Shown: in pieces, positions 10,160-21,128 of the stretch
Layout of the letters: each line of letters begins with the position of its first letter
How positions within the stretch are numbered: the stretch's first letter is position 1
Position numbers and translations under genes: made by a program
Assembly: GCA_012934845.2 (NCBI GenBank)
Contig: WNNJ02001456.1
Location: 1-64,000, forward strand
Source of the DNA: Pomphorhynchus laevis
Taxonomy: Eukaryota > Acanthocephala > Palaeacanthocephala > Echinorhynchida > Pomphorhynchidae
Direction: 5' to 3'
DNA: 64,000 nucleotides
Notes under the pieces: generated by a model
What the model saw: only the letters and a program-made list of their open reading frames with translations
Told to the model about the DNA's origin: nothing
The model's database searches: none

Positions 10160-11345
10160 TTACGTTAGTAATAGTCCCAATACTAAAAATGGGACGATTC
10201 ACTCAAATTATGGACCTATATTGCTTCCACCGGTTGTGTACAAAATTCTGTAACCCTGAATAAAATTAAACCTTTAAGGCCGGTTCAAATGGAAGAAAAT
10301 CAAACTGGATGTAAACCTAACATCGATCACATTGTTACCCTTTGTGTTCTGATAGATTTCCGTCAAGAGTACAATCAAATCATAGTTTAATTAGATTTTA
10401 AATCGGCGTTTGACCAAGTAAATCGACTAGTCATCTGCAAATTCCTCCATACCTTAAGTGGATGTGTGAAAGTCGGTGGTGCGCGAAGGGAGTTGCATTG
10501 AAAGTGTATTTATTGTCAGTTCAGGTATTCGATAAGGATTTGTGCTGTTACCAGAATTGTTAAACGTCGTTATTGACCATATCTCATGGAAAACGCTTGA
10601 TCAGCACAACGAGGATATTTGGTTACATCCGTCAATATGTTGTTTTCTGATATTCGGGTGATGTGATCCTAATGGCTGAGTCATCAGTGGATATACAGCG
10701 TATAGCAACTCACATAGACAAGGCATCAAGAAAAGTTGTACATTTACATGGCGAAATAGAAGCTACTCGCTATAAACTTCCCTCCATGTTCACTTGTTAT
10801 CAATGTTAAAACTATTGAACATGTGGAATATTTCACTTATCTTGGTTCAATATTTAGCTATGATTGCCTATGTCATTACGACATTCAAAATCGGATAATA
10901 AAAGGCGATGATGGCTTATTACGTCCGAAATCTCTTTGACGCAATACCTTTCACTGCGGCAAAAGTGCAATTCGCCCAGTGCGGCAGTAGGGCTCCGAGT
11001 GCCGGTCAGAAATACTCACAACAAGTAAGCAGCTTGCTGTTTTCGAGCTCAATTGTCTAAGCAGAATGCGAATAATCAATCCGCTCGATCACATATCGAA
11101 CTTAGGAGTGTATTCAAGATGGTCAATTCACGATGCCGTGTATGATCTGGTTGAAAAGGAAATAATGCGCTAGTTCGATCGCATATTGAACTTAGGAGTG
11201 CATTTAAGATGGTCAATTCACGATACCGATTCTGATCTGGTTGGAAAGAAAATAATACGCTTCATTGGCTGTGTACTACGAATGGGAAGAAATAGAATAC
11301 AAAGATAAGGCTATACTCAAATTAACAAAAAACCTGGCCGAGTCC
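10160..11345 (+). mobile_element. RTE-like LINE relic
   Basis: Heavily decayed reverse transcriptase on the + strand. In shifting frames one reads IDHIVTLCVL (about 10325), LDFKSAFDQVNRLVICKFLH (about 10398, motif A), an FNVVIDHISWKTL-like stretch (about 10560), GDVILMAES (about 10655, the place of YADD), and further down the LE.R..H.E-type C-terminus. The segment 11084-11150 is repeated at 11175-11235 (CACATATCGAACTTAGGAGTG against CGCATATTGAACTTAGGAGTG). Many stops make it non-functional. The clade is inferred from motif spacing only. Confidence 0.55.
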
Positions 11346-11934
11346 GAAAGGTGATGTTCGGAAGAATTTAAATTTAAGAATTATATATACAAAATATTGG
11401 TATTGATCTCTACCAACAAAAAACCAGAGATTAATTCTTTAATTAACGTTTCGCCTTGCGGCTTCTTCAAATGTGTATTTTATCTCTTAAAACATTTTAT
11501 GTAAAATGGAACAATGGCCAGGATTCCGAAATGAATTCGTAACATTTTCAGTTTAGTTTCCGATTTAAACTAGCTTCGATCAACGAGCTACAAACTCAAT
11601 TTCACTTCTAGACGACCATTTCAGCAGTGAAGTGATTGAATATCACAACACTCATTAGTAGAATGAAGTCCCCACTGGTCGATTCGGTTGCCAGCGTGAT
11701 AGTAAAACAATACATTTCCAAAGCGTTTTTTTTCGCTCTCGAGCAAGCATTTGCTGTGTTCGAGAGCATCATCATATACTCAGCTGACTGTTCGTTTAAT
11801 TCGTTGGATTTAAAACTTTAACAAATCAAATGCCAATGATTTATTATTTATTGTTAAATACGATCTACAAAAATAGATCAATGGAGACTAATTTGCGAGA
11901 CATTTGCATTACATTTTTTGGTGTTATTAAATTT
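11346..11934. other. unassigned DNA with a hammerhead-like core on the minus strand
   Basis: Minus strand about 11472-11446 reads TGAAGA, GCC-GCAA-GGC (a stem with GCAA tetraloop) and GAAACG, similar to a minimal hammerhead core. The rest, to 11934, has no recognised element. A 61-codon + strand ORF at 11636-11821 has no recognisable domain and is not called as a gene. Confidence 0.4.
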
Positions 11935-11939
11935 CAAAA

Positions 11940-12190
11940 CGACGTAATTTGACTTAAAACAAACTATAGATTACTAGTTTGAAAATTGTAATTAGTTGTA
12001 AAAAGAACAGAACAGCAAGTCAAATAAATTGGTGACGATAAAACATTCAAGCTCAAACGACGAATACAATCTACTACAATTATAGAATTTGAACGATTTT
12101 AAAAAATATGTAAACTTTTGACCCGAGAGATCGTCAGCCAACATTTAAAAGACCTACGCGAAACAAAAAGTTATTGGATAAATTTCCACA
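11940..12190. repeat. degenerate direct repeat, left copy (pairs with 15725-15975)
   Basis: Shares two strong blocks with 15725-15975 at nearly the same spacing. One is ACTAGTTTGAAAATTG followed by AATTA.TTGTAAAAA (11973 and 15765). The other is GATCGTCAGCCAA.ATTTAAA (12129 and 15911). The pair bounds the RLE-2 / ORF / HSP90 block. Confidence 0.7.
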
Positions 12191-12204
12191 AGATAAGACA
12201 TAAA

Positions 12205-13027
12205 TAGCATGCCATATCTCGGGCTTCTCTTCGTCATATTTCTCGGCTTGTTCATCCACGCTCATCGTGTATTCCTCATTCTTCTCGGCTTCATCAGTCT
12301 CAGCCTCGTCATCAGACATCTCCATTTCGCACTCCTTCTGCATGACCAACATAATAGGATACTGGATAGACTGGGAGTGCTCCTTCACAATGTCCTTGAT
12401 CTCGCGCTCTTCAAGGTACTTCTCCAACTGGTCCTTCTATAGCCAGAGTGTTATCTTTGTCCCGCGGCCCAGACGTTCACCCTTAGTGTCCTGGTGCACC
12501 GTGAAGTTTCTGCCCGCACTCGACTCCCAGATGTACTGCTCGTCGTCATTATCCCTTGACACGACCGTGACTCCGACCGCAATCAAATATGCCGAGTAGA
12601 AGCCTACTCCAAACTGCCCAATCATGCTGATGTCGGCTCCGTTCTGTAGGGCCTCCATAATGGCTTGCGTCCCACTGCGGGCAATCGTGCCCAAATTGTT
12701 CACAATATCGCCATTCGTCATGTCAATGCAAGTTTCGATGATGTGCAGCTGCTTGTTGTCCTTGTCGGGAATGATATGGATGTCAAGCTCCTTGCAGGAG
12801 TCGAGTTTGGTAGGGTCGGTCAGGGGTTCGTACCTGATTTTGTCTAGGGCGTCAGATCCATTTGAAATGAGTTCACACAGAAAGATTTCCTTGTCCGAGT
12901 AGAACGTGGTGATAATGATACTTATTAATTGTGCGATTTCCGCCTGGAAAGCGAAGGTCTGAGTTACACCGTTATCCTGAACGATCTCATTCGGCACATG
13001 GTTGTACTGGATGTCTGCTGACGCCAT
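12205..13027 (-). pseudogene. Hsp90: HSP90 (Hsp83) processed pseudogene or retrocopy, N-terminal part
   Basis: The minus strand from ATG at 13027 gives an intronless HSP90 N-terminal ATPase domain: [75 protein letters not shown] and [15 protein letters not shown]90 is the cytosolic ATP-dependent chaperone. The frame then hits an in-frame TAG (12437-12439) and continues with [18 protein letters not shown] and an acidic linker, losing similarity near 12205, so the middle and C-terminal domains are missing. The nucleotide-binding DTGIGMT loop reads ETCIDMT, altering the residues that contact adenine. The premature stop, truncation and lack of introns indicate a pseudogene. It lies just 3' of a 184-codon ORF on the same strand. 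Confidence 0.85.
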
Positions 13028-13128
13028 TATACTGGAATCATGGTTTGCTGCTGCCTCCCATAGCAAAAACCCTCCACTCTTTTTGCGATTAGTGTTCTTA
13101 TCTTGTCCTTGTTTTTGATCCGTTCGGA

Positions 13129-13683
13129 TCAAGGAGTTCTCGATGTTAATTTCGCTGCAACGTCGTCTTTGCTTCCGCGTCGTTCGCAGCCGTTTCTGAT
13201 GTTTGTTATCCTCGCCACTTCCTTCTTGATCGTGTTAAGCCATTCACGCTTATTTATAGAGTCCATATAGTCCACCTTCCTGACTAACGCCCCTCTCCCG
13301 GCATTCGCTATAGGCATTGATAAATCGTCTGAGCCCAACGCGTTTATCGAATTGTTGGGCGTTTTTTCTCCATCAGTGTCGTTATTTATGAGACAGTGCG
13401 GTAGCTCAAACTCTTGCAGCAAACGAGTCGAACCCGATTCCTCCTTTTCGTATCGATCCACATCAATGGCCTGAGATAGTTCGTACACTTCCTCAGAAGG
13501 CGCAATCATCCGGTTTATGGTTTCATTATCTGGAAACTCGACCTCTGAATGTTCGGTCGTCTCTTCACTAAGAAATTGTGAAGTGTATGAGTTAAGACTT
13601 GATATTGTTGCAATATTAAATCGGGGTTGTAAGTCGTTACATTGTCCTAGGTCCTTCTCCAATAACGGATATCCCCAGTTCAT
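13129..13683 (-). CDS. 184-codon ORF of unknown function between HSP90 copy and RLE-2 LINE
   Basis: The ORF is uninterrupted and has balanced codon content in an AT-rich setting. Its stop overlaps, by four bases, an ATG that opens the frame containing the HSP90 copy. The protein is acidic in its N-terminal two thirds ([34 protein letters not shown]) and basic near the C-terminus ([30 protein letters not shown]). No signal peptide, membrane segment or known domain is recognised. It lies in the order RLE-2 RT, this ORF, HSP90 on the minus strand, so it could be a 3' reading frame of the element or captured host sequence. Function unknown. Confidence 0.4.
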   Translation of the reverse strand: MNWGYPLLEKDLGQCNDLQPRFNIATISSLNSYTSQFLSEETTEHSEVEFPDNETINRMIAPSEEVYELSQAIDVDRYEKEESGSTRLLQEFELPHCLINNDTDGEKTPNNSINALGSDDLSMPIANAGRGALVRKVDYMDSINKREWLNTIKKEVARITNIRNGCERRGSKDDVAAKLTSRTP

Positions 13684-13812
13684 CTAAACTCTTCAAAATA
13701 ACCTTTGCATTGCCTCTAATGATGGCTAATGACACTCTCTAAAATAAGTGCCCAACTGCTTTACTGTAATGGATCCCGCTTCTCAAGGACATCGACCGTG
13801 CTATTAATCGAA

Positions 13813-15620
13813 TTAATTTTTCTCCTGGATTGTTACATCCTCCTTAAGTCTCGACGACCGCTGCCACAAAGCTTTACCCACCTTCCTCCATCTTTTGCTG
13901 ATATTTTCTGTCTTTGACACATATGGCGTATCTATTCCCACATAAAAGGGTATCTCGGCGGGCATGGTCACGAACGCACTCTGCTGGGGATTGATTATGG
14001 CGAAGTCAACCGTTAGTGGAGGGTCCCCGTAAATTAAAATATCAGCCGGACGTTCTCGCAAGTTCCTGACGCGATTTGGAACTTCTCGACCAACCCGTAA
14101 TCCCATTAACATTGCTGCCTGGAAAACAATGTCGCGAACCCCGTCATGCCGGATACCAGGAAATCCGCCGAACTGACAGGTCAATACACGAAAGCCAAAC
14201 TTGTCGGCTTGCCGGAGACAACGCCGACATCTATAATCGTCATTGCAAAGTTGTAGGCCCAGCCAAAAGCGTAGAAGGACACAAAATTCGTTGGGTGTTA
14301 GATTCATCCGTGTCGCCTTGTTTGGTATATCCTGTCACTTTTCGCGTTCGAAAAGTGACGAGATTTTTTTTGGTGGATCCATATCCTGGAAAAATATGTG
14401 GATCCAAATTTAGCCGATTGGAGACCAAGTGTATGCTCGATATGAATGGTGAAGGGGAATGCATGTGGTAGCTGCCTAGTCCCAGACTTCCATTCTCAGA
14501 GGCAAACATGCTTGAATCCACGTCTGCTTGTCGGGGGTGATGGAAGTTATTCTGGCAAAGGTATCTTTGATCGAACGATCGAAAGCCAGAAAAAATTCAT
14601 CTGCGAAATCAGAATCGACGGTGAACATCAAATGGTTTACCCTAGGTGCGGATGCGCAATTAAGAAGTAAGGTGAATGCAACCTGAGGGTCCGGCAGAGA
14701 TTCTAATATTCCTAGATTATCAAAGGTGGAAGTAATTCGGTGATCAAGTTGTTGGCGCAGTATTCCCTAGAGCCAACCGGGCAACCTAGGATACTAAAGT
14801 CTTTGGACAGATGAAAGGGCACGATCCTCGGGTTGTTTCGATATGACTGGCCTCGCTTATTACCTCTGTCTTCCAATTTAAATTCATTCCAATGGCATTA
14901 AAATGTGACGATAAGTGTGTCAAGTTCTCTGTCATAGCCTTACTTGTACCGTCCACAACTCCATCGTCGAGATACCATTTGTCGAAAATAATGCCATCCA
15001 TTGTTGAAATGTGGGCAATGATTGAATTTATCGCAAGGCAAAATAGGAACGGGCCCAAGGGTCTCCTTGCTGAACACCGCTTAAGTATGAAAGGGGTTCC
15101 AAATTTCCAAATCGTAAACTCGATCCACTGCCATAACAATAATTTACCCATTCGGAAAGTTCTGGGAAAAACCTTATTATAGCGTCAATAATGTATTTTC
15201 GACTCAGAGAGTTAAATCCATTTGTTAAGTCGATTTTGATCCATATCAGGTCATCATCTTGTCGATGACGGTGATTTAATCATCGAGCATGCTGTATAAT
15301 CTCTTGGATACCATTTGGTATCGCTAGACCGAGTTTGGGGGAGGGGTTGAAGGGCTGCAGAGAAGCGCGAACGAAGTTTAATGCATACGCACTTGGAACA
15401 GAGACGTCGCAAGGTCTCACCAACTGCAATTAGACGGATCCCGCCGTCAGGCTTACTCAAGGCATGTAGATTAGCCCTTGCGACGAAGCGTACGAGATCA
15501 TGTGGTAGTAACTCTGCAATCATGTGACTAACGAACATTGTAATACGGTAAAGAAGGGATTCGTGGTCGACCGCCAGCATATCCTGTAGATGCTCTGCTC
15601 GTAACCAAAACATCCGGGAG
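13813..15620 (-). mobile_element. restriction-endonuclease LINE RLE-2, decayed
   Basis: Minus-strand reading frames in order: ALSKPDGGIRLIAVGETLRR (about 15470-15410, RT palm start); ARRPLGPFLFCLAIN (about 15070) and KWYLDDGVVDGTSK (about 14975, catalytic YLDD variant); then CRRCLRQADKFGFRVLTC, GIRHDGVRDIVFQA and RPADILIYG with VDFAII (about 14240-13985). A Cys-rich finger followed by RH(D/N).(V)RD and a downstream acidic D.A/V is the layout of LINEs that use a C-terminal restriction-like endonuclease (the R2/NeSL/CRE-type groups). Frames are broken at several points. It sits between the direct repeats 11940-12190 and 15725-15975. Confidence 0.7.
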
Positions 15621-15724
15621 AAGTGGAAGGAGAAAATGATGATATTGCATCATACTGCTGTTGGCATATAGCATTGAAGCAAAGTGCAGTGTCATCGAAA
15701 AATTTCAACTGTAACAATGACTAC

Positions 15725-15975
15725 ACAATTAAATTAACTTTAAATTAGGAAGCAAACTATCGATGACTAGTTTGAAAATTGCAATTAATTGTAAAAATTA
15801 GTAGGTTTTGAAATTGAAGGTATCACCTTCCTCTAATATTGCTGATTTAATTAAATTTGCAAAATGTAAGACGAAAGTCTTTTATTAAATCTAAAGCAGA
15901 CGAGTCGAGCGATCGTCAGCCAATATTTAAAGAACCGAAACGTTAAACGTAGATATTGGATCAGGAGCTGATTAC
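15725..15975. repeat. degenerate direct repeat, right copy (pairs with 11940-12190)
   Basis: See the left copy for the shared blocks. After the shared GATCGTCAGCCAA block both copies continue with an AAA(G/C)... and ATTGGAT tail (12173 and 15954). The two sides differ by many substitutions and indels, so the duplication is old. Confidence 0.65.
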
Positions 15976-16975
15976 GTCCACCGATGCTAATATGTATTGG
16001 TGGTATTGCTGTTGGTTTATATGTAGGGATTAAATTATATGTAGGGAGTAAATTAGCGTGCAGAATAAAATAGTCATCAAATCTTTTTTCAAAAGATTTG
16101 ACTGTATAACTTCTCTCACATTTAAAAAATCACTCATGCAGTGTATAATTAATCGATGTGCACAATAATTAGCTAATCGAGTAAAGTGAAATATTCGATT
16201 AAGGTGGAATAAATCACCTAGGATGAGTGATTGGTAGCTGGCCAAGTTCGGAACCCTATGTAAACTCTATGTGTCAGTGAAGGCGGATATGATTAGGATT
16301 TGTTAGATAATACAGAAAATACATGAAGCAAACTACTGAAGTGTGTTAGAAGAGAACAATAAATATAATATCGAATAGTACGCACTAAATCCAGAATCTT
16401 ATTCCATTTTCGAGTAGATAGTTTTAAGGAACGAAGAAGATACTATTTCTCGTTAACTATTTCGATTTTAATCCTAATGATGATATCAGAAGCTATCGAA
16501 ATATTGTATTTTTAAATAAACGAAAATATTTTCTTCTTCGTTCCTTTAAAACTATCTAACATTTAAAAACATAAATTAGTTTGTACAAACTAATTTTAAT
16601 TTTTAGAATTTAAAAATTAAATTTTTAATTTTTCTTATTATGTCAAAGATCTTATTATTAAGATCGTTCGCGAGAAATAACAATAAAGTTTTCTTGTCAC
16701 GGGACTGGGCCAGGTCATTAAAATACTTTTGTTCAATTGGTGGAGAAAGAAAATTTGCCAGTCAAAAAACTTTTGACCGACATTAATAATTATGAAATTG
16801 ATTATTGAAAAGAGTGTATCACGCAAATATAACTGAAAAGAAGGGATCTCCGAAGTATCAAAATACTAATCAGACCAGTTAAATGCATCTACGGATCATT
16901 ATATGCATCTACGGTATTAGTTAATATGTTTATAACTCAGAATAAATATAACTCAGAATATTAAAATATAACTCA
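15976..16975. other. unassigned AT-rich DNA with an inverted repeat
   Basis: No gene or element is recognised. Positions 16416-16442 (AGATAGTTTTAAGGAACGAA...) and 16531-16557 form an inverted repeat with about 26-bp imperfect arms and an 88-bp spacer, compatible with a small foldback element. Confidence 0.45.
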
Positions 16976-16977
16976 GA

Positions 16978-17040
16978 GTAATTTTCTGAAGATGCTAACT
17001 GTAGTTAGCGAAAAAAACAAAAATTTCTTGGCAAGAAAAA
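16978..17040 (+). repeat. PLE-2 type stem-loop module
   Basis: TAATTTTCTGAAGATGCT then GCTAAC-TGTA-GTTAGC and GAAA. The stem is identical to that at 54.88 and 60.78 kb but the loop is TGTA instead of AGAA, which argues that the stem is what is conserved. Confidence 0.6.
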
Positions 17041-17069
17041 ACAAGATTTTTCTTGTCAAACACTAGTCC

Positions 17070-17700
17070 GGGTGTCGAGTAGTGGAGGTAATGCACGAAC
17101 CAAACTACCCCATACATCGCGATCCTGGACGACAGACCAGAATTCTCTTTCAGAAAGCCCAAGGTTTCGAGATTTGATCTCTCCATCGGTATCGATGTAT
17201 ACCTCGAGGTCTCTTTCCAGAGAGTCCGGCCTGGAAAACCCTTCGAGGAAGGAGATCTCTAGACATCCTCAGAACGTGTCCTAGCCACCTCAGCTTACTT
17301 TCTTCGATGTGAAGAAGCAGCGAATTTACTTAGAGTCCATCCCGGATTACCGAATTCTTAATCTTATTTTAAAGGCTAAGACCGGCCACACTGCGAAGGA
17401 ACCTCATTTCGATCGCCTGTATTCGAGATATTATCCTTTCGGTTATAACCAAAAGCTCATGACCATAGGTTAAGATAGGAGCGAAGATTGCGTGGTAGGC
17501 CGAAAGCTTCGGCCGAAAACTTAACTCCCGCTTCATAACGACATACCTGATGCGTTCGCTGTACAAATCCGCTTCTCAATCTCCATTATGTTCCTGCCGT
17601 CTCTGGAGAACAATATCCCAAAATACTTTAAATCCTTCACAGCAGGAAGAACTTTTTCCACAATCCGGATTGACATTAGCACCTGAATTATTTAGTACGA
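17070..17700 (-). mobile_element. LINE 3'-end fragment (RT C-terminus)
   Basis: Minus strand, 17566-17369, reads ELSFRPKLSAYHAIFAPILT, then YGHELLVITERIISRIQAIE and MRFLRSVAGLS, the usual connection/thumb segment after the RT palm. Downstream frames give SLLLHIEESKLRWLGHVLRM (about 17315-17255) and a basic GKRPRG..RYRW tail, common to LINEs of the RTE/I-like groups. The palm and endonuclease are absent, so this is a short truncated copy. Confidence 0.65.
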
Positions 17701-18119
17701 TATAAATATTTTAATCTCAAGACTTTATATAATTTTGATTTATAGTTAGAATTTTTGTAGTAACAATTTAAGAAAGAAAATTTCAATCGATTCAACAAAT
17801 TGAATTTTATTTAAATATTTTTAATATTAAATTTAAGTTTTTAGTATTTCAAAGAAACAATAAGTAAATTATTAAATCCATATTTTAACTTTTAAATTAA
17901 ATGACACATCAATTGAACATAAATAACGTATTTGGTGTTGCTCTAATAATGCTACTCTAATAATTTAGTAAATAATATTTTTAGTATAATAGTTAACCTA
18001 AAGAATCAGTTTAATTAACCGAGTAATTGATTTAGCTTAAAAATTACAAATTGATCCTACTCTATAATTACAAATTTATTATATATAAATATAAATCTTA
18101 TGATTTTCTATAATTTAGA
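17701..18119. other. AT-rich DNA, nothing recognised
   Basis: Very AT-rich sequence with no ORF and no repeat shared with the rest of the window that I could see, other than the approach to the PLE-1 fragment at 18120. Confidence 0.4.
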
Positions 18120-18595
18120 TTTAGTAAAATAAAACTCAATTTTTATGAATTGATTAATAAATAATACACCATGTATTACAATAAAAATAAGAGGTCAAGT
18201 AGCTGTTATGTTATGATATTACAGCCATATTCTTTGACCCAACATAGCAGCGGGGCCAAATACATGCTAATGATGTATTTCCTCTGAAATAACTATCTAG
18301 TATCTTATTCTAATACAAAGTATATTATTTATTATCCATCCATAAAAATTTGCCACTTAAGAGTTTAAATTTATTCTTTATATTATTGTGTTGATTTATA
18401 TATTTTACTATTTTCTGCTTGATGTTATTTTGTATAGTAACCTAAGTTTAAAATATGTATCTATTAAACTTTATTTAAATGATTTTTAAGAAAGCCAATA
18501 TCATTACATATTGTTGCAATTCTTAAAATTTCATTATTTAATGTATTATATTTTATGTTATATGGTATGCATGAATGCTGCCCCCATCGTTCTTC
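18120..18595 (-). mobile_element. PLE-1 3' fragment, copy at 18.1 kb
   Basis: Contains the 3' module (about 18190-18286) and the RT C-terminal coding sequence in decayed form up to the GCATGAATGC codons at 18566. There the match stops abruptly (breakpoint about 18580) and unrelated GC-richer sequence begins (CCCCCATCGTTCTTCTGATC). A one-base insertion (ATTTTGTATAG) breaks the frame relative to the copy at 19.0 kb. Confidence 0.75.
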
Positions 18596-18649
18596 TGATC
18601 GTAAAAGCCCGTGTGTTCATCTGTCCTCCTATTTGAGATTACAATTTAA

Positions 18650-19310
18650 CATTGTAATGAATTGTAATAAAAGTCAATTTTATGAATTGACTAATAAATA
18701 ACAGAAATTGTATCAGAATAAGGATTAGAGGTAATCAGGAGGAACCGCTATGCTATAAGGTTTCGGTCACTATTCCTCAACCCGACATAACAGCGGGGCT
18801 AAATACACGCTAATGACGTATTTCCTCGAATCAAATTTAATTATATAGTATCTTATTCTAACACAAAGGATATTATTTATTATCCATCCATAAAAATTTC
18901 CGCTAATGATTTTTAATGATTTTTTTTCAGTCCATAAAAATTTGCCACTTAAGAGTTTAAATTTATTCTTTATATTATTGTGTTGATTTATATATTTTAC
19001 TATTTTCTGCTTGATGTTATTTTTATAGTAACCTAGTTTAAAATATGTATCTATTAAATTATTTAAATGATTTTGAAGAAAACCAATATCATTACATATT
19101 GTTGCAATTCTTAAAATTTCATTATTTAATGTATTATATTTTATATTATATGGTATGCATGAATGCTCATGCAAAAATATGTTTCTTGTAAATTTAAATA
19201 TGTCATCTTTACGATATAAATTAACAGTAGTTTTAGTTAATGTTAATTTAATTTTCATATCTAGATATACACCTTCTTTATCATTAATATTTGTATTAAA
19301 TTTGGTTATA
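18650..19310 (-). mobile_element. PLE-1 3' fragment, copy at 19 kb
   Basis: An uninterrupted 162-codon minus-strand ORF (18770-19258) reads MKIKLTLTKTTVNLYRKDDI to the conserved C-terminus, with RNIFLHEHSCIPYNIKYN and NHLNNLIDTYFKLGY. The N..LYRK stretch matches the Penelope RT segment after the catalytic box (L-T-.-.-YRK). About 40 bases after KFLW are an internal partial duplication (18890-18945). The 3' module is at about 18738-18830; its strand P2 reads CTGTTATG and P2' CATAGCGG, still pairing with wobbles. Confidence 0.8.
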
Positions 19311-19507
19311 TTCTAAATCTGCTTATATAATTTACTATCGATCCAACTGAGTCTTATAAAATGTATTTATATAATATTTTTATATTAATTATTTTTATAT
19401 TTCTAATTAAATATATTTATAATTAAATAAATCATTTTAAAATTCAAAGTCACCTAAAATTTATAAATGGTTAGAAATTTAAGCAGGACCAATTTTGAGC
19501 AAAACTT

Positions 19508-19625
19508 ATTTTAATTAAAAGTCAAATTTTCGATAGCTAACTGATATCATCCTCAGGACCAAATTGATTTTGTCCTGATGTGATGATACCAGTTAGCTAC
19601 CGAAAATTTGTCTTTTAATTAAAAT
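19508..19625. repeat. 118-bp foldback hairpin
   Basis: Positions 19508-19560 (TTATTTTAATTAAAAGTCAAATTTTCGATAGCTAACTG... region) pair with 19572-19625, joined by an 11-bp loop. Arms share AGCTAACTG/CAGTTAGCT and TTTTAATTAAAA ends. No coding content; likely a small MITE or foldback repeat. Confidence 0.7.
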
Positions 19626-19729
19626 AATAATTTCACTCTCTCCACTAATTAAATATAATTTAGAAAATGAGTGAAAAATCAATTTATTTAGGATGCTAAA
19701 ATAGGTTAGCATCCTAACATCCGTCATTG

Positions 19730-20500
19730 GCTCTAAAGATGCCGGCTCTAAAGATATCGGCGTCCGTCATTCTTGACCCGACGTTAGAAGGTAAGGCAGC
19801 TGCTTCGGAAAAAGAGGCCGGCTTCTTGGCAGCTGTTGAACAGAATTTGTTGGCGTTATCTATGAAGACATTACACCACCTGCTCCAGGCAGGGTGACAC
19901 CCCTACAGTTGGAGCAGGAAGGTAGGGCTGGGTATTTACATCCGTCTATTACGGCCAGGCAGGATGAGGAGCTACACACCCCACATGTACTCGGTAGGGT
20001 GCAGCAGGAAGCCCCCCAACTTATAGCACCGACTACAATGGGGATGTGTAAACTCTTCCCTGCCAACTATTTTAAATGATAAATTGAGGCCCAAAAAGGG
20101 ATTATTAGCAGATCTGACGAGTATCTCAGCATGATTAATGGCCGCAGAACCGAAAGCGATCGTTAAGGGGGAACCATTCTTTTCCTTAAGTTGGCGAAGA
20201 CTGGAAATATTGAACTTACTTTTTAGTAATGCAATATCAGCATCTTCTGGGTGGGCCTGGAGATTCGATATCTTGACCGAGTTCATGATTGGTTTTTGTT
20301 CAAAAGATCCAAATTCGAACAAATTATTATCAAAACATACAGAATAGCTTTTAAGATACTCAGGCGATGCAAAAGAAATTTTATTTTTGATTCACTGTAT
20401 CGGACACAGTTAAAAACAAACGCTATTTTTAAGTTCCGTATAAAATTTCCTGAGGAAAATATTGAATAATAAATGCCTCTCAACGGGCTTTAAAATCTTT
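19730..20500 (-). mobile_element. LINE-J ORF1 fragment
   Basis: Minus strand, 20322-19972, gives SVKISNLQAHPEDADIALL, FNISSLRQLKEKNGSPL, NHAEILVRSANNPFLGLNLS and then FTHPHCSRCYKLGGFLLH. A second frame continues with CGVCSSSSCLAVIDGCKYPA and CSNCRGV, i.e. gag-like zinc knuckles. The same domain order occurs in the LINE-J copies at 25.6 and 30.6 kb. One frameshift near 19985 and loss of the ORF2 region mark it as a relic. Confidence 0.75.
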
Positions 20501-20911
20501 ATAATACCCAAATTTGTAAGTTTGGGAATGGGGGAAGTAACCCCTCATCGTCACAAACAATAGAAACAGAACTAATTTTTTACTTGCAGTGTGTATCATC
20601 TGAGAATACCTGATATTTTTCGTTAGCTACCATAGAAATCTGTTTTTAATTACTCATTAATATGTTAATTGATAAAAACACTATCAAAGAGTACTTGAGT
20701 TATTCATTGATTTTAAATTCAAAAGCTTAAAGTAAAAATGCCCTTTTAAAAGTTCGTAAGAAAGCAATTTAAGCTAGTCAAGATACTTTTATGTTGTGTC
20801 ATAAATATATGAAGATAAATGACTAATTGTAGCTATTTTCTTGTTTTTTTACCGAAAATATCATGCACTCATAGAACTATAAAATTAGTAACTCCATCTA
20901 CGCAAAGATAA
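20501..20911. other. upstream DNA of the ankyrin gene
   Basis: No ORF or repeat is recognised. This would contain the promoter and 5' UTR of the + strand ankyrin gene if the ATG at 20912 is the true start; no TATA box or initiator can be singled out in such AT-rich DNA. Confidence 0.4.
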
Positions 20912-21128
20912 ATGGCAGAACCGGATGGACAATTTGATCGTGTGATCACCTATCTGACCCACAGATTTAAAAAGGAATCTTACAAAAAGTTTCTAGACTT
21001 TGTTGAGATCATAAAAGTCAATCAAATTCCAAATGGCAGTATATTTAGTGATGCAGAAATCAAGCAATATATTTGGAAAAGCATTGACGATAAGAAAACT
21101 ACCGTATTGCATCTGGCAGCAACTATGG
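20912..21128 (+). CDS. ankyrin-repeat protein, first coding exon
   Basis: The ATG at 20912 opens a frame encoding MAEPDGQFDRVITYLTHRF, a helical N-terminal region (SYKKFLDFVEIIKVNQIP), and TTVLHLAATM, the start of an ankyrin repeat (TxLHLAA). A good donor (ATGG/GTAAGA) lies at 21129, so the exon is 72 codons plus one base. The frame continues only 29 codons past that donor. Splicing to 34880 gives TVLHLAAT, then ME and NSKVLEFLLK, exactly the spacing of an ankyrin helix pair. Ankyrin repeats mediate protein binding; no more specific role can be inferred. Confidence 0.75.

Noticed and set aside
12209-12902. Plus-strand ORFs over the HSP90 copy
   Set aside because: They are antisense shadows of the conserved HSP90 coding sequence.
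16030-16826. Short minus-strand ORFs (71 and 62 codons)
   Set aside because: No recognisable domain, AT-driven composition and no splice or repeat context.
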